6,095 bases of DNA, taken from assembly GCA_030634125.1 (NCBI GenBank), contig DAOWBJ010000115.1:1-6095 (forward strand), in the 5' to 3' direction. The stretch is from Victivallales bacterium (GTDB taxonomy: Bacteria; Verrucomicrobiota; Lentisphaeria; Victivallales; Victivallaceae). The notes below the pieces were generated by a model. It made no database searches. It was not told where the DNA came from and saw only the letters and a list, made by a program, of their open reading frames with translations. Of the stretch, positions 1 through 6,063 are shown piece after piece (position 1 is the first letter of the stretch; every line of letters starts with the position of its first letter). A program made the position numbers and the translations under genes.

Positions 1-312
1 GCGAAACTGTTGAATGAAAAGCTTGAAACCTTAGCATTGAAAGGAATCAAATTTAATAGTGCGGTAATGGTCGGCGGACCTTCAAAAAGTCCGGAATGGC
101 CGCGGATTGTGGAAGAGATAACTGGTATAAGTTTAAGTATTGGTTCACAACATGCCGGAGCAAAAGGCGCGGCAATCATGGCTGGAATTGGTATCGGAAT
201 ATATAAAAATGAGTATAACGCTATTAAACAGGAGCAATTGCAAAAGCATAAGAAAATATTTAGAAAAACAATACAAAACAAAAGGGTTCTGCGAAATAAA
301 GGAAAATTGTGA
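1..312 (+). CDS. FGGY-family carbohydrate kinase, C-terminal part (5' end outside window)
   Basis: This frame is open from the first base of the window and ends at TGA 310-312, so it is the tail (about 103 residues) of a protein that starts upstream. The sequence VGGPSKSPEWPRIVEEITG is the nucleotide-binding signature of the C-terminal FGGY kinase domain (compare GGxxxSxxWxxIxAxxxG in xylulokinases). It is followed by HAGAKGAAIMAGIGIGIYK, matching the GAxGAAxLAGxGxGxY helix of the same fold. Family members are cytoplasmic and phosphorylate a ketose or polyol with ATP; the substrate cannot be told from this part. The last 25 residues are lysine- and arginine-rich and recognisable only as a generic tail. 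It points the same way as the hydrolase, amidohydrolase and isomerase downstream and fits an isomerase-kinase pathway with the AraA-like protein, but an insertion sequence now lies between. The TTG at 10 is internal, not the start. Confidence 0.85.
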   Translation, partial: AKLLNEKLETLALKGIKFNSAVMVGGPSKSPEWPRIVEEITGISLSIGSQHAGAKGAAIMAGIGIGIYKNEYNAIKQEQLQKHKKIFRKTIQNKRVLRNKGKL

Positions 313-379
313 TTAACTTTGTCGAAAATCTTAAGTTTTCATTAATAGGGTCGGCATAGGAAAGAAAATTTTGAGAAAT

Positions 380-440
380 CGGGATAAAATCCCGGAATTT
401 GACTATAACGAGACAAGCCACTCGTAAGAAAAAAGGCTTG
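380..440. repeat. Two stem-loops in the non-coding stretch beyond the transposase stop
   Basis: CGGGAT (380-385) pairs with ATCCCG (389-394) around a three-base loop, and CAAGCC (414-419) pairs with GGCTTG (435-440) around a 15-base loop. They lie 3' of the transposase on its own strand and 3' of the kinase on the other. Neither is followed by a clear T-run in either direction, so they are poor intrinsic terminators. Structures inside the end of the insertion sequence are an alternative. A short palindrome GTGATTATCAC follows at 458-468. No gene is visible in 313-472. Confidence 0.4.
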
Positions 441-472
441 AGTTGATTGAAAATTTTGTGATTATCACGCTT

Positions 473-1765
473 TTATGCTGCGTCAGCAAATGAGCGGAAG
501 CAACGGATTTTTTCCGGTTGCTTGAGTACAAGTGCAGCCGCGACAGCAGTCAAAGCCAAAGTCAGATGAGCTATAGTCATTTGGTTTCGTATTGAACGAT
601 AGCGAAAATGAGTGGTTTGTTCCACTTCACGATCTCCCATTCGGGAAAAATAACGTTCGACTTCAGTTCGTTTGGCATAGGTGTCAGCAAAGAATTTGCT
701 TTGGCGGGGAACCTCCGCACGAATATCATCGGGCACAAGGTAGGCGGTACATCCGTAGCATTTACCGTTGCAGAAGCGTTGATGGTTAATTGGACATTTT
801 TTCGGCAACTGAGCTTGTTCTTTTTTCGAAGCCGACTTGATTGGACAACGGAATTTTTTACGGCTACGGTCATCTTTCGGAGAAAGTCCAGTGTATTTCA
901 TTTTTAACCCGGCTTCGCAAAGCGGCTGTCCGTTTTCGGCAAAAAGTTCATGTGCTTCTTTGTAACGTCGGTTGATAGGGATGAACGCCTGCGCTTTCAT
1001 TTCCTTAACAATGAAATCATAAAACCAGCGTTTGTCGTAAGCAGCATCAGCAATGAAAATGCGCCCTTTCTTTTGACCATAAACGCGTTTGAGTTTTTTG
1101 AGTAGCATTTTGGCAATTGTAGCATCATCAATGTTATTTGGCTTGGTTATTTCAACTAGCGGGATGCCTTCCTGAGAAATCAGGACATGGGTCCGGTAAC
1201 CCCAGAAATAGGAAAACTCTTTCTTCTTGGAAGTAGGTTGTTTGAGGCAGGAATAATAGCCGAAAGTAATATGTGGATTACGCGGGATTTTCTTAGTCTT
1301 GTCGAGAGAGCGGTTCGGATTTTTGGGATTGTTGTGCTTGGTATTAGCCATAACCGGCTTGGAGTCAGAAATCAAAATATCAAGCGAAATGATCATGGCA
1401 TCAATTAAACTTTGAACTGCTGCATGGTGAATGGCTTTGATTTCGGAGTTCTTGATCTGAGCAAGAAAGACGTAGAATCTGGAAGAGTCAGGAAGATGTC
1501 CGGGAGTGAAACCAATCATTTCACAAAGAACAGGACGGCTTTCAAGATCACGGAGTAACTCTGGAATACTTTTGATTGCTTGGGCATTTTTGTAAATGAG
1601 AGCTTTTAGAAAAGTGAGTTCGCCGTAGCCGATGCGTCCAGAGTGGGCAGGATGAGGGATTTTCGCCCAGGCAGATTCAACGGCTAAAAAAAGTGCATCA
1701 TATTTGGTGTAAAAGGTACTGGTTTTGAGGTGAAAGCGATAATCACAGAATAAGGAAAGTTGCAT
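473..1765 (-). CDS. DDE transposase with DUF772-type N-terminal domain (IS5/IS1182-like)
   Basis: A 430-residue cut-and-paste type transposase that appears intact. Residues about 40-105 (from HSGRIGYGELTFLKALIY) resemble the DUF772 N-terminal domain of IS5/IS1182-like transposases. The likely catalytic residues are D134 in ISDSKPV, D240 in FIADAAYD and E370 in TEVERYFSR. Y363, R366 and E370 fit the Y-x2-R-x3-E core seen in IS4-type enzymes; the usual following lysine is replaced by glycine (G377). Between the second D and the E lies a cysteine-rich stretch (C307, C324, C332, C336, C339; the last three in CNGKCYGC), suggestive of a zinc-binding knuckle. The minus-strand GAGAGGA at 1775-1781 lies nine bases before the ATG and supports this start. 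The stop is TAA at 473-475. It is oriented against all the operon genes. The exact IS family is uncertain; the transposase assignment is firm. Confidence 0.9.
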   Translation of the reverse strand: MQLSLFCDYRFHLKTSTFYTKYDALFLAVESAWAKIPHPAHSGRIGYGELTFLKALIYKNAQAIKSIPELLRDLESRPVLCEMIGFTPGHLPDSSRFYVFLAQIKNSEIKAIHHAAVQSLIDAMIISLDILISDSKPVMANTKHNNPKNPNRSLDKTKKIPRNPHITFGYYSCLKQPTSKKKEFSYFWGYRTHVLISQEGIPLVEITKPNNIDDATIAKMLLKKLKRVYGQKKGRIFIADAAYDKRWFYDFIVKEMKAQAFIPINRRYKEAHELFAENGQPLCEAGLKMKYTGLSPKDDRSRKKFRCPIKSASKKEQAQLPKKCPINHQRFCNGKCYGCTAYLVPDDIRAEVPRQSKFFADTYAKRTEVERYFSRMGDREVEQTTHFRYRSIRNQMTIAHLTLALTAVAAALVLKQPEKIRCFRSFADAA

Positions 1766-1827
1766 TGAATTTTATCCTCTCTTTTGTTGTTAAGTTGTTT
1801 TTAATGAAAGAGATACAATATAGCACC

Positions 1828-1837
1828 AAAAGGAGGA
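1828..1837 (+). promoter_or_regulatory. Orphan strong Shine-Dalgarno-like sequence
   Basis: AAAAGGAGGA is close to a perfect anti-16S match, yet no ATG, GTG or TTG lies within the next 5-13 bases. It may be the remnant of a start site lost when the insertion sequence arrived, or chance in purine-rich DNA. It does not serve the hydrolase gene, which has its own site at 1918. Confidence 0.25.
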
Positions 1838-1886
1838 TTTTTAAAGAAAAGTTAAGATATAAATCGTTAGAAATAAACAACTTAAA

Positions 1887-1903
1887 TGGATTCGCAGAAT
1901 CCA
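1887..1903 (+). repeat. Small perfect stem-loop upstream of the hydrolase gene
   Basis: TGGATTC (1887-1893) and GAATCCA (1897-1903) form a seven-base-pair stem around the loop GCA. It ends 14 bases before the Shine-Dalgarno site of the hydrolase, so it would sit in that gene's 5' untranslated region. As DNA it is also a near-palindrome of the sort a dimeric repressor could bind. No T-run follows, so it is not a terminator. Function unknown. Confidence 0.35.
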
Positions 1904-1917
1904 CTACAAAACAATAC

Positions 1918-1923
1918 AAGGAG
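1918..1923 (+). promoter_or_regulatory. Ribosome binding site that fixes the hydrolase start
   Basis: AAGGAG lies nine bases before the ATG at 1933. The frame is open further upstream to a TTG at 1765, but that extension overlaps the transposase start, has no comparable site, and would bury the signal peptide inside the protein. The ATG at 1933 is therefore preferred. Confidence 0.75.
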
Positions 1924-1932
1924 ATATTAATT

Positions 1933-3087
1933 ATGCTTATTCAACAAAAGAACTTAAAATATATCATGCTTTATTGCTTGCTTATGACAACAGTAATCTC
2001 TTTTGGGAAAAAAGTATCTCCTATTCAGAATGAAGTAGACGCGAGGAAAAATCTAACATTTCATAAACCGTATGTTTGCAGTGACAAAAATACGCGTGGC
2101 TGGAATGGCGGTTTGACGGATGGTTCGTGGAAGGCTTCCAAAATTAATTGTTTTGCTACTAACAACACTAATGAATTTCCCAAGCATGTAACTATTGATT
2201 TAAAAGGGATAGTAAAATTAAATAAGGTAAAACTAGGGGTGCCGCCGTTTGGTTCAACCAAAACGGTTGATATTGAAGTAAGTACAGGTGGTAATTCGTT
2301 TAAAAAAGTTGCCAGTGTTGTTTTTCAACAGAAAAAAGCCGAACGTAAAACTGTAACTTTTCCAACTGTTGAGGTAAATTATTTGCGCTTGACTTTTGCA
2401 GATCACTATCAGGAAAAAGGTCGTTTTAATCCGAATACCATGTTCCTTACAGAAGTTGAAGCTTTTTGGAAAAAAGTATCTCCTAGTCAGAACGAATTAT
2501 ATACCGGAAAAGAATTCAGTCATGCATTTACTAATCCTAAGGATAATCCAAAATTTCCAAATGTATTGCTTATTGGTGACTCAATATCAATAGGATATAC
2601 TGTAGAAGTTAGAAAGTTACTTAAAGGGAAAGCTGATGTTTATCGAATTCCAACAAATGCGAGATATACATCATTCGGCTTAAAAAATTTAGATAAGTGG
2701 TTTGGCAACAGAAAGTGGGACATTATTCATTTTAATTGGGGGCTATGGGATATATGCTATCGTGCAAAGGGATTAAGAGATAAAATAAATGGTAAATTAA
2801 CTACAGCACCAGAACAATACAGAAAACATTTAGAATCTATAGTTATAAAATTAAAAAAAGTCAGCACGAAATTGATATGGTGTTCAACAACTCCTGTCCC
2901 TAAAGTAGAGGAAGGTCGTATCCAGGGTGATGAAGTTAAATATAACAAAATAGCTCAGGAAGTTATGGAAAAATATAATGTTCAAATAAATGATTTATAT
3001 ACACATGCTTTAATCAAAATATCAGAAATACAAAAAACAAATAAAAAAACAGGAATCGGCGATGTTCACGGGACAAAAAGTATATAG
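1933..3087 (+). CDS. Secreted SGNH/GDSL hydrolase with N-terminal discoidin-like domain, 3' end cut by TAG
   Basis: 384 residues from the ATG at 1933. Residues 1-24 look like a signal peptide (basic LIQQKNLKY, then IMLYCLLMTTVISF), so the enzyme is probably exported. Residues about 36-178 resemble a discoidin (F5/8 type C) beta-sandwich: WNGGLTDGSW, HVTIDLKGIVKLNKVKL, TVDIEVSTGGNSF, VNYLRLTFAD. These often bind carbohydrate. From 208 comes an SGNH hydrolase: block I LLIGDSISIG (nucleophile S217), N268 in HFNWGLWD, and GDVH with D377 and H379 completing the triad. Family members are esterases, often removing acetyl groups from glycans; the substrate here is unknown. The TAG at 3085-3087 falls six codons after the catalytic histidine, where relatives go on for one more helix, and that helix is still encoded beyond it. 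The truncated product keeps all catalytic residues and may be active. It is probably first in an operon with the amidohydrolase and isomerase. Confidence 0.85.
   Translation: MLIQQKNLKYIMLYCLLMTTVISFGKKVSPIQNEVDARKNLTFHKPYVCSDKNTRGWNGGLTDGSWKASKINCFATNNTNEFPKHVTIDLKGIVKLNKVKLGVPPFGSTKTVDIEVSTGGNSFKKVASVVFQQKKAERKTVTFPTVEVNYLRLTFADHYQEKGRFNPNTMFLTEVEAFWKKVSPSQNELYTGKEFSHAFTNPKDNPKFPNVLLIGDSISIGYTVEVRKLLKGKADVYRIPTNARYTSFGLKNLDKWFGNRKWDIIHFNWGLWDICYRAKGLRDKINGKLTTAPEQYRKHLESIVIKLKKVSTKLIWCSTTPVPKVEEGRIQGDEVKYNKIAQEVMEKYNVQINDLYTHALIKISEIQKTNKKTGIGDVHGTKSI
2001..2037 (+). repeat. Direct repeat, copy 1, before the discoidin-like domain
   Basis: The core GGAAAAAAGTATCTCCTA (2006-2023) recurs exactly at 2468-2485, and similarity continues for about 14 more bases with three mismatches. 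In the protein it encodes KKVSPIQNE (residues 26-34), directly after the signal peptide. Confidence 0.85.
2463..2499 (+). repeat. Direct repeat, copy 2, between the discoidin-like and SGNH domains
   Basis: Second copy of the repeat that begins at 2001. It is offset by 462 bases, exactly 154 codons, so both copies are read in the same frame. It encodes KKVSPSQNE (residues 180-188), just ahead of the catalytic domain. Confidence 0.85.
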
Positions 3088-3144
3088 AGATACTTGGGTA
3101 AAAAAGTAGCAAAAGAAATTTCTCTTCTTCTGGAGAATAAATAA
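3088..3144 (+). pseudogene. Stranded C-terminal tail of the SGNH hydrolase after the internal TAG
   Basis: In the hydrolase frame the codons after the TAG read RYLGKKVAKEISLLLENK and then TAA at 3142-3144. This matches what SGNH hydrolases normally carry after the DxxH block (pattern HFTxxGYxxLGxxVAxxI), so it is the original end of the gene and not random open frame. With the tail restored the gene would end one base before the amidohydrolase ATG at 3146. The conserved tail argues that the stop is recent, is read through, or is a sequencing error. Confidence 0.75.
3132..3135 (+). promoter_or_regulatory. Ribosome binding site of the amidohydrolase, inside the hydrolase tail
   Basis: GGAG lies ten bases before the ATG at 3146 and within the last codons of the original hydrolase frame. 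This supports translational coupling in the ancestral arrangement. Ribosomes stopping at the TAG (3085-3087) would now terminate 58 bases before the amidohydrolase start. Confidence 0.6.
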
Positions 3145-3145
3145 T

Positions 3146-4168
3146 ATGGATATCGAAACAGTTTTCAATGCGAATGACCGGCAGATTTATGAAAGAGAAT
3201 TTCGTGATTGGCTGCCGGGGGAAATATTTGATTCGCATGTTCATGTGTTTGACGAAAGCAACTTTAAGGCAGGATACAAAATGCCGGAGAAAAGTTGTTA
3301 TCAAAAGTTTAACGGCACTTTTACGCTTGAGCAGTGTATGGAAATCGTTGGTACTTTACTGCCGGATCAGGAATTCAGCATGAACTGTTTTGGCACTCCA
3401 GATACCGAAGCCGATTTAGAAGCCGCCAGCAAATATACTGGCAAAATTGTCGATAATAAAAGAATTTTCGGCATGGCTCTGGTTTCGCCAAAGGATGATA
3501 TAGAAACTGTTAAACATCGAATAAATGACTATGGATTGATCGGTTACAAGCCATATCGTAATTTCGTCAACTGGATGAATTACGAAGCTGTAACGATTTT
3601 TGATATGCTTTCGCCGGAACAAATGGAATTCGCTAACGAGAAAGGATTAGCGATAACTTTACATATTCCCAAAGCCGCGCGCCTAGCCGATCCGATTAAT
3701 CAGAAACAAATGGTTGAACTATGTCAACGCTACCAAAACGTGAAAATCATTTTCGCGCATATCGGGCGTGCATACTTCATGAATAACGTCATTGGCTTTC
3801 TGGATAAAATCAGTAAATGTGAAAATGCTTATATAGATACCGCGATGGTCAATCACCCTGGCATACTTGAATATACTTTTAATAATTTTCCAAGGGAAAG
3901 AATTGTTTTTGGTAGTGACGCGCCGGTTGCCTTTTTGCGAGGCAAATCAATTGAAATAAACAACCAATACGCTTATTTAATGGGAGAAAACTACGCAGTT
4001 GGTTCTACCATTTATGATACTGATAAAGTAGTCCAATTCACTACATTCTTTTACGAACAACTTCGCGGCATAAAGGAAGCGGCAACAAAAGCTAATTTAA
4101 GTCATAAAGAAATAGAAGATTTTTTCTATAATAATATATATAACTTACTTTCAGGGATAAAAATATGA
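3146..4168 (+). CDS. Metal-dependent amidohydrolase, Amidohydro_2 (COG2159/COG3618-like) family
   Basis: 340 residues with the motifs of a TIM-barrel amidohydrolase in order: H31 and H33 in FDSHVHVFD, K135 in IGYKPYR, H173 in TLHIPK, H205 in IFAHIGRAY and D258 in VFGSDAP, the usual metal ligands and catalytic acid. There is no signal peptide, so it is cytoplasmic. The family includes sugar lactonases (L-fucono- and L-rhamnono-lactonase types) and non-oxidative decarboxylases such as ACMSD. The insert at 40-80 (KAGYKMPEKSCYQKFNGTFT), between the first metal site and the barrel, and the C-terminal extension from about 265 probably shape substrate choice. A GGAG ten bases upstream supports the start. 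The stop TGA overlaps the isomerase start as ATGA, a sign of coupled translation. With an isomerase and sugar kinase nearby, a role in sugar acid or lactone breakdown is plausible but inferred. It looks complete. Confidence 0.85.
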   Translation: MDIETVFNANDRQIYEREFRDWLPGEIFDSHVHVFDESNFKAGYKMPEKSCYQKFNGTFTLEQCMEIVGTLLPDQEFSMNCFGTPDTEADLEAASKYTGKIVDNKRIFGMALVSPKDDIETVKHRINDYGLIGYKPYRNFVNWMNYEAVTIFDMLSPEQMEFANEKGLAITLHIPKAARLADPINQKQMVELCQRYQNVKIIFAHIGRAYFMNNVIGFLDKISKCENAYIDTAMVNHPGILEYTFNNFPRERIVFGSDAPVAFLRGKSIEINNQYAYLMGENYAVGSTIYDTDKVVQFTTFFYEQLRGIKEAATKANLSHKEIEDFFYNNIYNLLSGIKI

Positions 4169-5556
4169 ACAAAATAAAAATTGGTTTTTTACCGATGTAT
4201 TTAAAACTTTATGACGAATGTTGTCCTGAAATGCGTCCACAAGTCGAAGCATTTGTAGCGACAATACACGCTGAATACGAAAAACGTGATATTGAAGTCA
4301 TCACAGCTCCTATATGTCGTTTAAAGGCTGAATTTGCTGAAGCTGTAAAGAATTTTGAAGAGGCTCAAGTTGATGCAATTCTTACTTTGCATTTAGCCTA
4401 TTCGCCATCGCTGGAATCGGCAGAGGTTTTAGCTGAAACTGATTTACCGATTGTGATTCTGGATACAACTCAGGATTTTGAGTTTGGTTTTGACCAGAAA
4501 GCGGAAGCTATTATGTTTAATCATGGTATTCACGGCGTTCAGGATATGTGCAACCTTTTGATCCGCAATGGCAAAAAGTTTATGATTGAAGCCGGACACT
4601 GGCAGGAATCAGATGTCATTGACCGTACTGTGCCGCACCTGAAAGCATGTCAGATGACTAGTGCCATGCGCAAGTCTAGAGTTGGAATAATAGGTAAACC
4701 TTTTGATGGAATGGGTGACTTTGCAATAGATTTTGATGTTCTCAAAAAAACTATCGGCATGGAAGTAGCTTCTATTGATACCGCAAAATTTAAAGAACTC
4801 ATGTCTGAGGTTTCAGATGAAATAATTGATACTGAGATCCAAAGTAATCTTGAAAATTTTACTTCGGGTGAATACTCAGAACAATCAATGCGTGATACTG
4901 CCGCGACCAGCTTAGCAATACGAAGCTGGCTGGACAGTGAAAAGCTCAATGCTTTTACAATGAATTTCCTCAATGTTACCAAAGCATCAGGGATTCCAGT
5001 AGTGCCTTTTATGGAAGCCTCAAAAGCCATGACCAGAGGCAAAGGATATGCCGGAGAAGGTGATGTTTTGACCGCTGCTTTAATTGGGGCGTTAATGACA
5101 GGCTTCCCTGAAACAACTTTTACAGAAATGTTTTGTCCAGACTGGAAAGGAAATAAGATTTTCTTAAGCCACATGGGAGAAATAAATACTGATTTGTGTG
5201 CCGGGAAAGCCGTTCTGCGGGAAAAACCTTTTCCATACACCGACGCGGATAATCCAGTAGCAGCAACAGGCTGTTTAAAACCCGGTTCGGCATATTTAAT
5301 AAATATCGCTCCCGGCCCAAATGAAACTTATACTCTGATAGTAGCCCCAATAAAAGTTTGTGACACTAAAAGCAAAGAAACTATAAATGGCGCTATTCGA
5401 GGTTGGTTTGAGCCATTAATGACCATAGCTGATTTCTTAGCCGTTTATAGTAAACTCGGTGGCACGCATCATCTGGCATTATCCTACAGAGCCAATGAAA
5501 ACGTACTGCGAGATTTTGCGGCAAACATGAATTGGAACTTCGAAATAATTAAATAA
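4165..5556 (+). CDS. L-arabinose-isomerase-like sugar isomerase (AraA/FucI fold)
   Basis: 463 residues, somewhat shorter than the roughly 500 of classical AraA. The N-terminal half follows AraA closely: TLHLAYSPSLES, GIHGVQDM, IEAGHWQESD and GIIGKPFDGMGDFAID. The metal ligands are all present: E298 in GYAGEGD, E321 in FTEMF, H336 in LSHMGE, and H435 or H436 in LGGTHHLAL (E. coli AraA E306, E333, H350 and H450). It should interconvert an aldose and a ketose using a divalent metal, probably manganese, in the cytoplasm. Arabinose is not proven; relatives act on various aldoses and many are uncharacterised, so no gene symbol is given. AGGGA at 4153-4157, seven bases before the ATG, supports the start, which overlaps the amidohydrolase stop. 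The gene ends 33 bases before the convergent regulator. No terminator hairpin is clear there, only a T-run at 5585-5591. Confidence 0.88.
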   Translation: MNKIKIGFLPMYLKLYDECCPEMRPQVEAFVATIHAEYEKRDIEVITAPICRLKAEFAEAVKNFEEAQVDAILTLHLAYSPSLESAEVLAETDLPIVILDTTQDFEFGFDQKAEAIMFNHGIHGVQDMCNLLIRNGKKFMIEAGHWQESDVIDRTVPHLKACQMTSAMRKSRVGIIGKPFDGMGDFAIDFDVLKKTIGMEVASIDTAKFKELMSEVSDEIIDTEIQSNLENFTSGEYSEQSMRDTAATSLAIRSWLDSEKLNAFTMNFLNVTKASGIPVVPFMEASKAMTRGKGYAGEGDVLTAALIGALMTGFPETTFTEMFCPDWKGNKIFLSHMGEINTDLCAGKAVLREKPFPYTDADNPVAATGCLKPGSAYLINIAPGPNETYTLIVAPIKVCDTKSKETINGAIRGWFEPLMTIADFLAVYSKLGGTHHLALSYRANENVLRDFAANMNWNFEIIK

Positions 5557-5589
5557 TTCCATCGAAAAGACTTGATAATATTTGTTTTT

Positions 5590-5910
5590 TTACTCATGCT
5601 TGGTGATGATCTTGATTTCTTGGCGTAAAAGTATTTCGCGATCGATTGCCTTGAGATTGTTGTCTGTGATTAGTGCGTCTATTTCTTTTAGTTCGGCAAA
5701 TTTGGCCAAGGCTTTACGTTTGAATTTTGTGCTTTCGGTTAGAATGAATGTCTTGTCGGAGATTTTTACTGATAGTTTTTCATAGCTGGCCAGATTAAGG
5801 TCAGAAGTATAAAAAACCTGTTGTGTATCTGCTCCGTCACAGCCGGTGAGCAGTAAATCGACATGATAATCTGATAGATATTTTTCCGCTGCCGGTCCGA
5901 CTAATGTCAT
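5590..5910 (-). pseudogene. DeoR-family transcriptional regulator, C-terminal effector domain only
   Basis: The 106 residues match the second half of a DeoR-type repressor: TLVGPAAEKYL, HVDLLLTGCDGAD, VFYTSDLNLASYEKL, then FILTESTKF, FAELKEIDALITDN and the closing EIKIIT strand. This is the sugar-phosphate-sensing domain with an isomerase-like fold. Full proteins are about 250 residues and start with a winged helix for DNA binding, which is absent. The ATG at 5910 is directly preceded in frame by TGA, has no Shine-Dalgarno site, and falls mid-domain, so it is not a natural start. Upstream on this strand lies a repeat array full of stops. The gene is therefore interrupted, and any product could not bind DNA. 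It is convergent with the isomerase operon, which it or its intact ancestor may have controlled. The stop is TAA at 5590-5592. Confidence 0.8.
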
Positions 5911-5954
5911 TCAATTCATTCGGAAATTCATTCGATTCATTCGGGGTCTTCATT

Positions 5955-5996
5955 CGGTTCTTCATTCTCTTCATTCGGTTCTTCATTCTCTTCATT
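5955..5996. repeat. Perfect tandem 21-bp duplication inside the array
   Basis: Bases 5955-5975 are identical to 5976-5996; each copy joins a CGGTTC-type spacer and a CTC-type spacer between TTCATT cores. The identity reaches back to 5947-5954 versus 5968-5975. This looks like a recent duplication of a two-unit block. Confidence 0.9.
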
Positions 5997-6025
5997 CGGG
6001 TCTTCATTCGGGGGATTCATTCGGG

Positions 6026-6063
6026 GTCATTCATATAAGGTGTTGTCATTCATATAAGGTGTT
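6026..6063. repeat. Perfect tandem 19-bp duplication at the outer edge of the array
   Basis: GTCATTCATATAAGGTGTT occurs twice in succession (6026-6044 and 6045-6063), followed by GTCA, the start of a third copy. Its TCATTC core links it to the rest of the array, but the ATATAAGGTGTT part is unique to this edge. Confidence 0.9.

Larger units (their letters stand above)
313..1855 (-). mobile_element. Insertion sequence carrying a DDE transposase; ends not resolved
   Basis: A single intact transposase gene on the minus strand sits between plus-strand metabolic genes, which is the layout of a simple insertion sequence of about 1.5 kb. The ends given are a best guess. TTAACTTT at 313-320, directly after the kinase stop, has its inverted copy AAAGTTAA at 1848-1855, and both inner sides continue into AT-rich sequence. 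A second candidate pair is TTTCATTAA at 337-345 and TTAATGAAA at 1801-1809. Both matches are short and AT-rich, and neither is flanked by a convincing target-site duplication. The true element certainly contains 473-1765. Confidence 0.4.

Noticed and set aside
577..1408. Several open frames overlapping the transposase gene on both strands
   Set aside because: They are shadows of the transposase with no domain content or ribosome binding site.
1784..1819. Outward promoter from the insertion sequence (TACAAT at 1814-1819)
   Set aside because: The -10-like hexamer has no -35 box at proper spacing: TTGTTA at 1787 is 21 bases away and TTGTTT at 1795 is 13. AT-rich DNA gives such matches by chance.
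1765..1932. Extended start of the hydrolase frame at TTG 1765 or ATG 1804
   Set aside because: The extension overlaps the transposase start, is lysine-rich without domain character, and would put the signal peptide inside the protein. AAGGAG at 1918 supports the ATG at 1933.
4650..5240. Long minus-strand open frame (196 codons) inside the isomerase gene
   Set aside because: It lies wholly antisense to a gene with clear AraA motifs and shows no recognisable domain of its own.
5557..5591. Intrinsic terminator between the isomerase and the convergent regulator
   Set aside because: There is a T-run at 5585-5591 but only a very weak possible stem (ATC/GAT) ahead of it.
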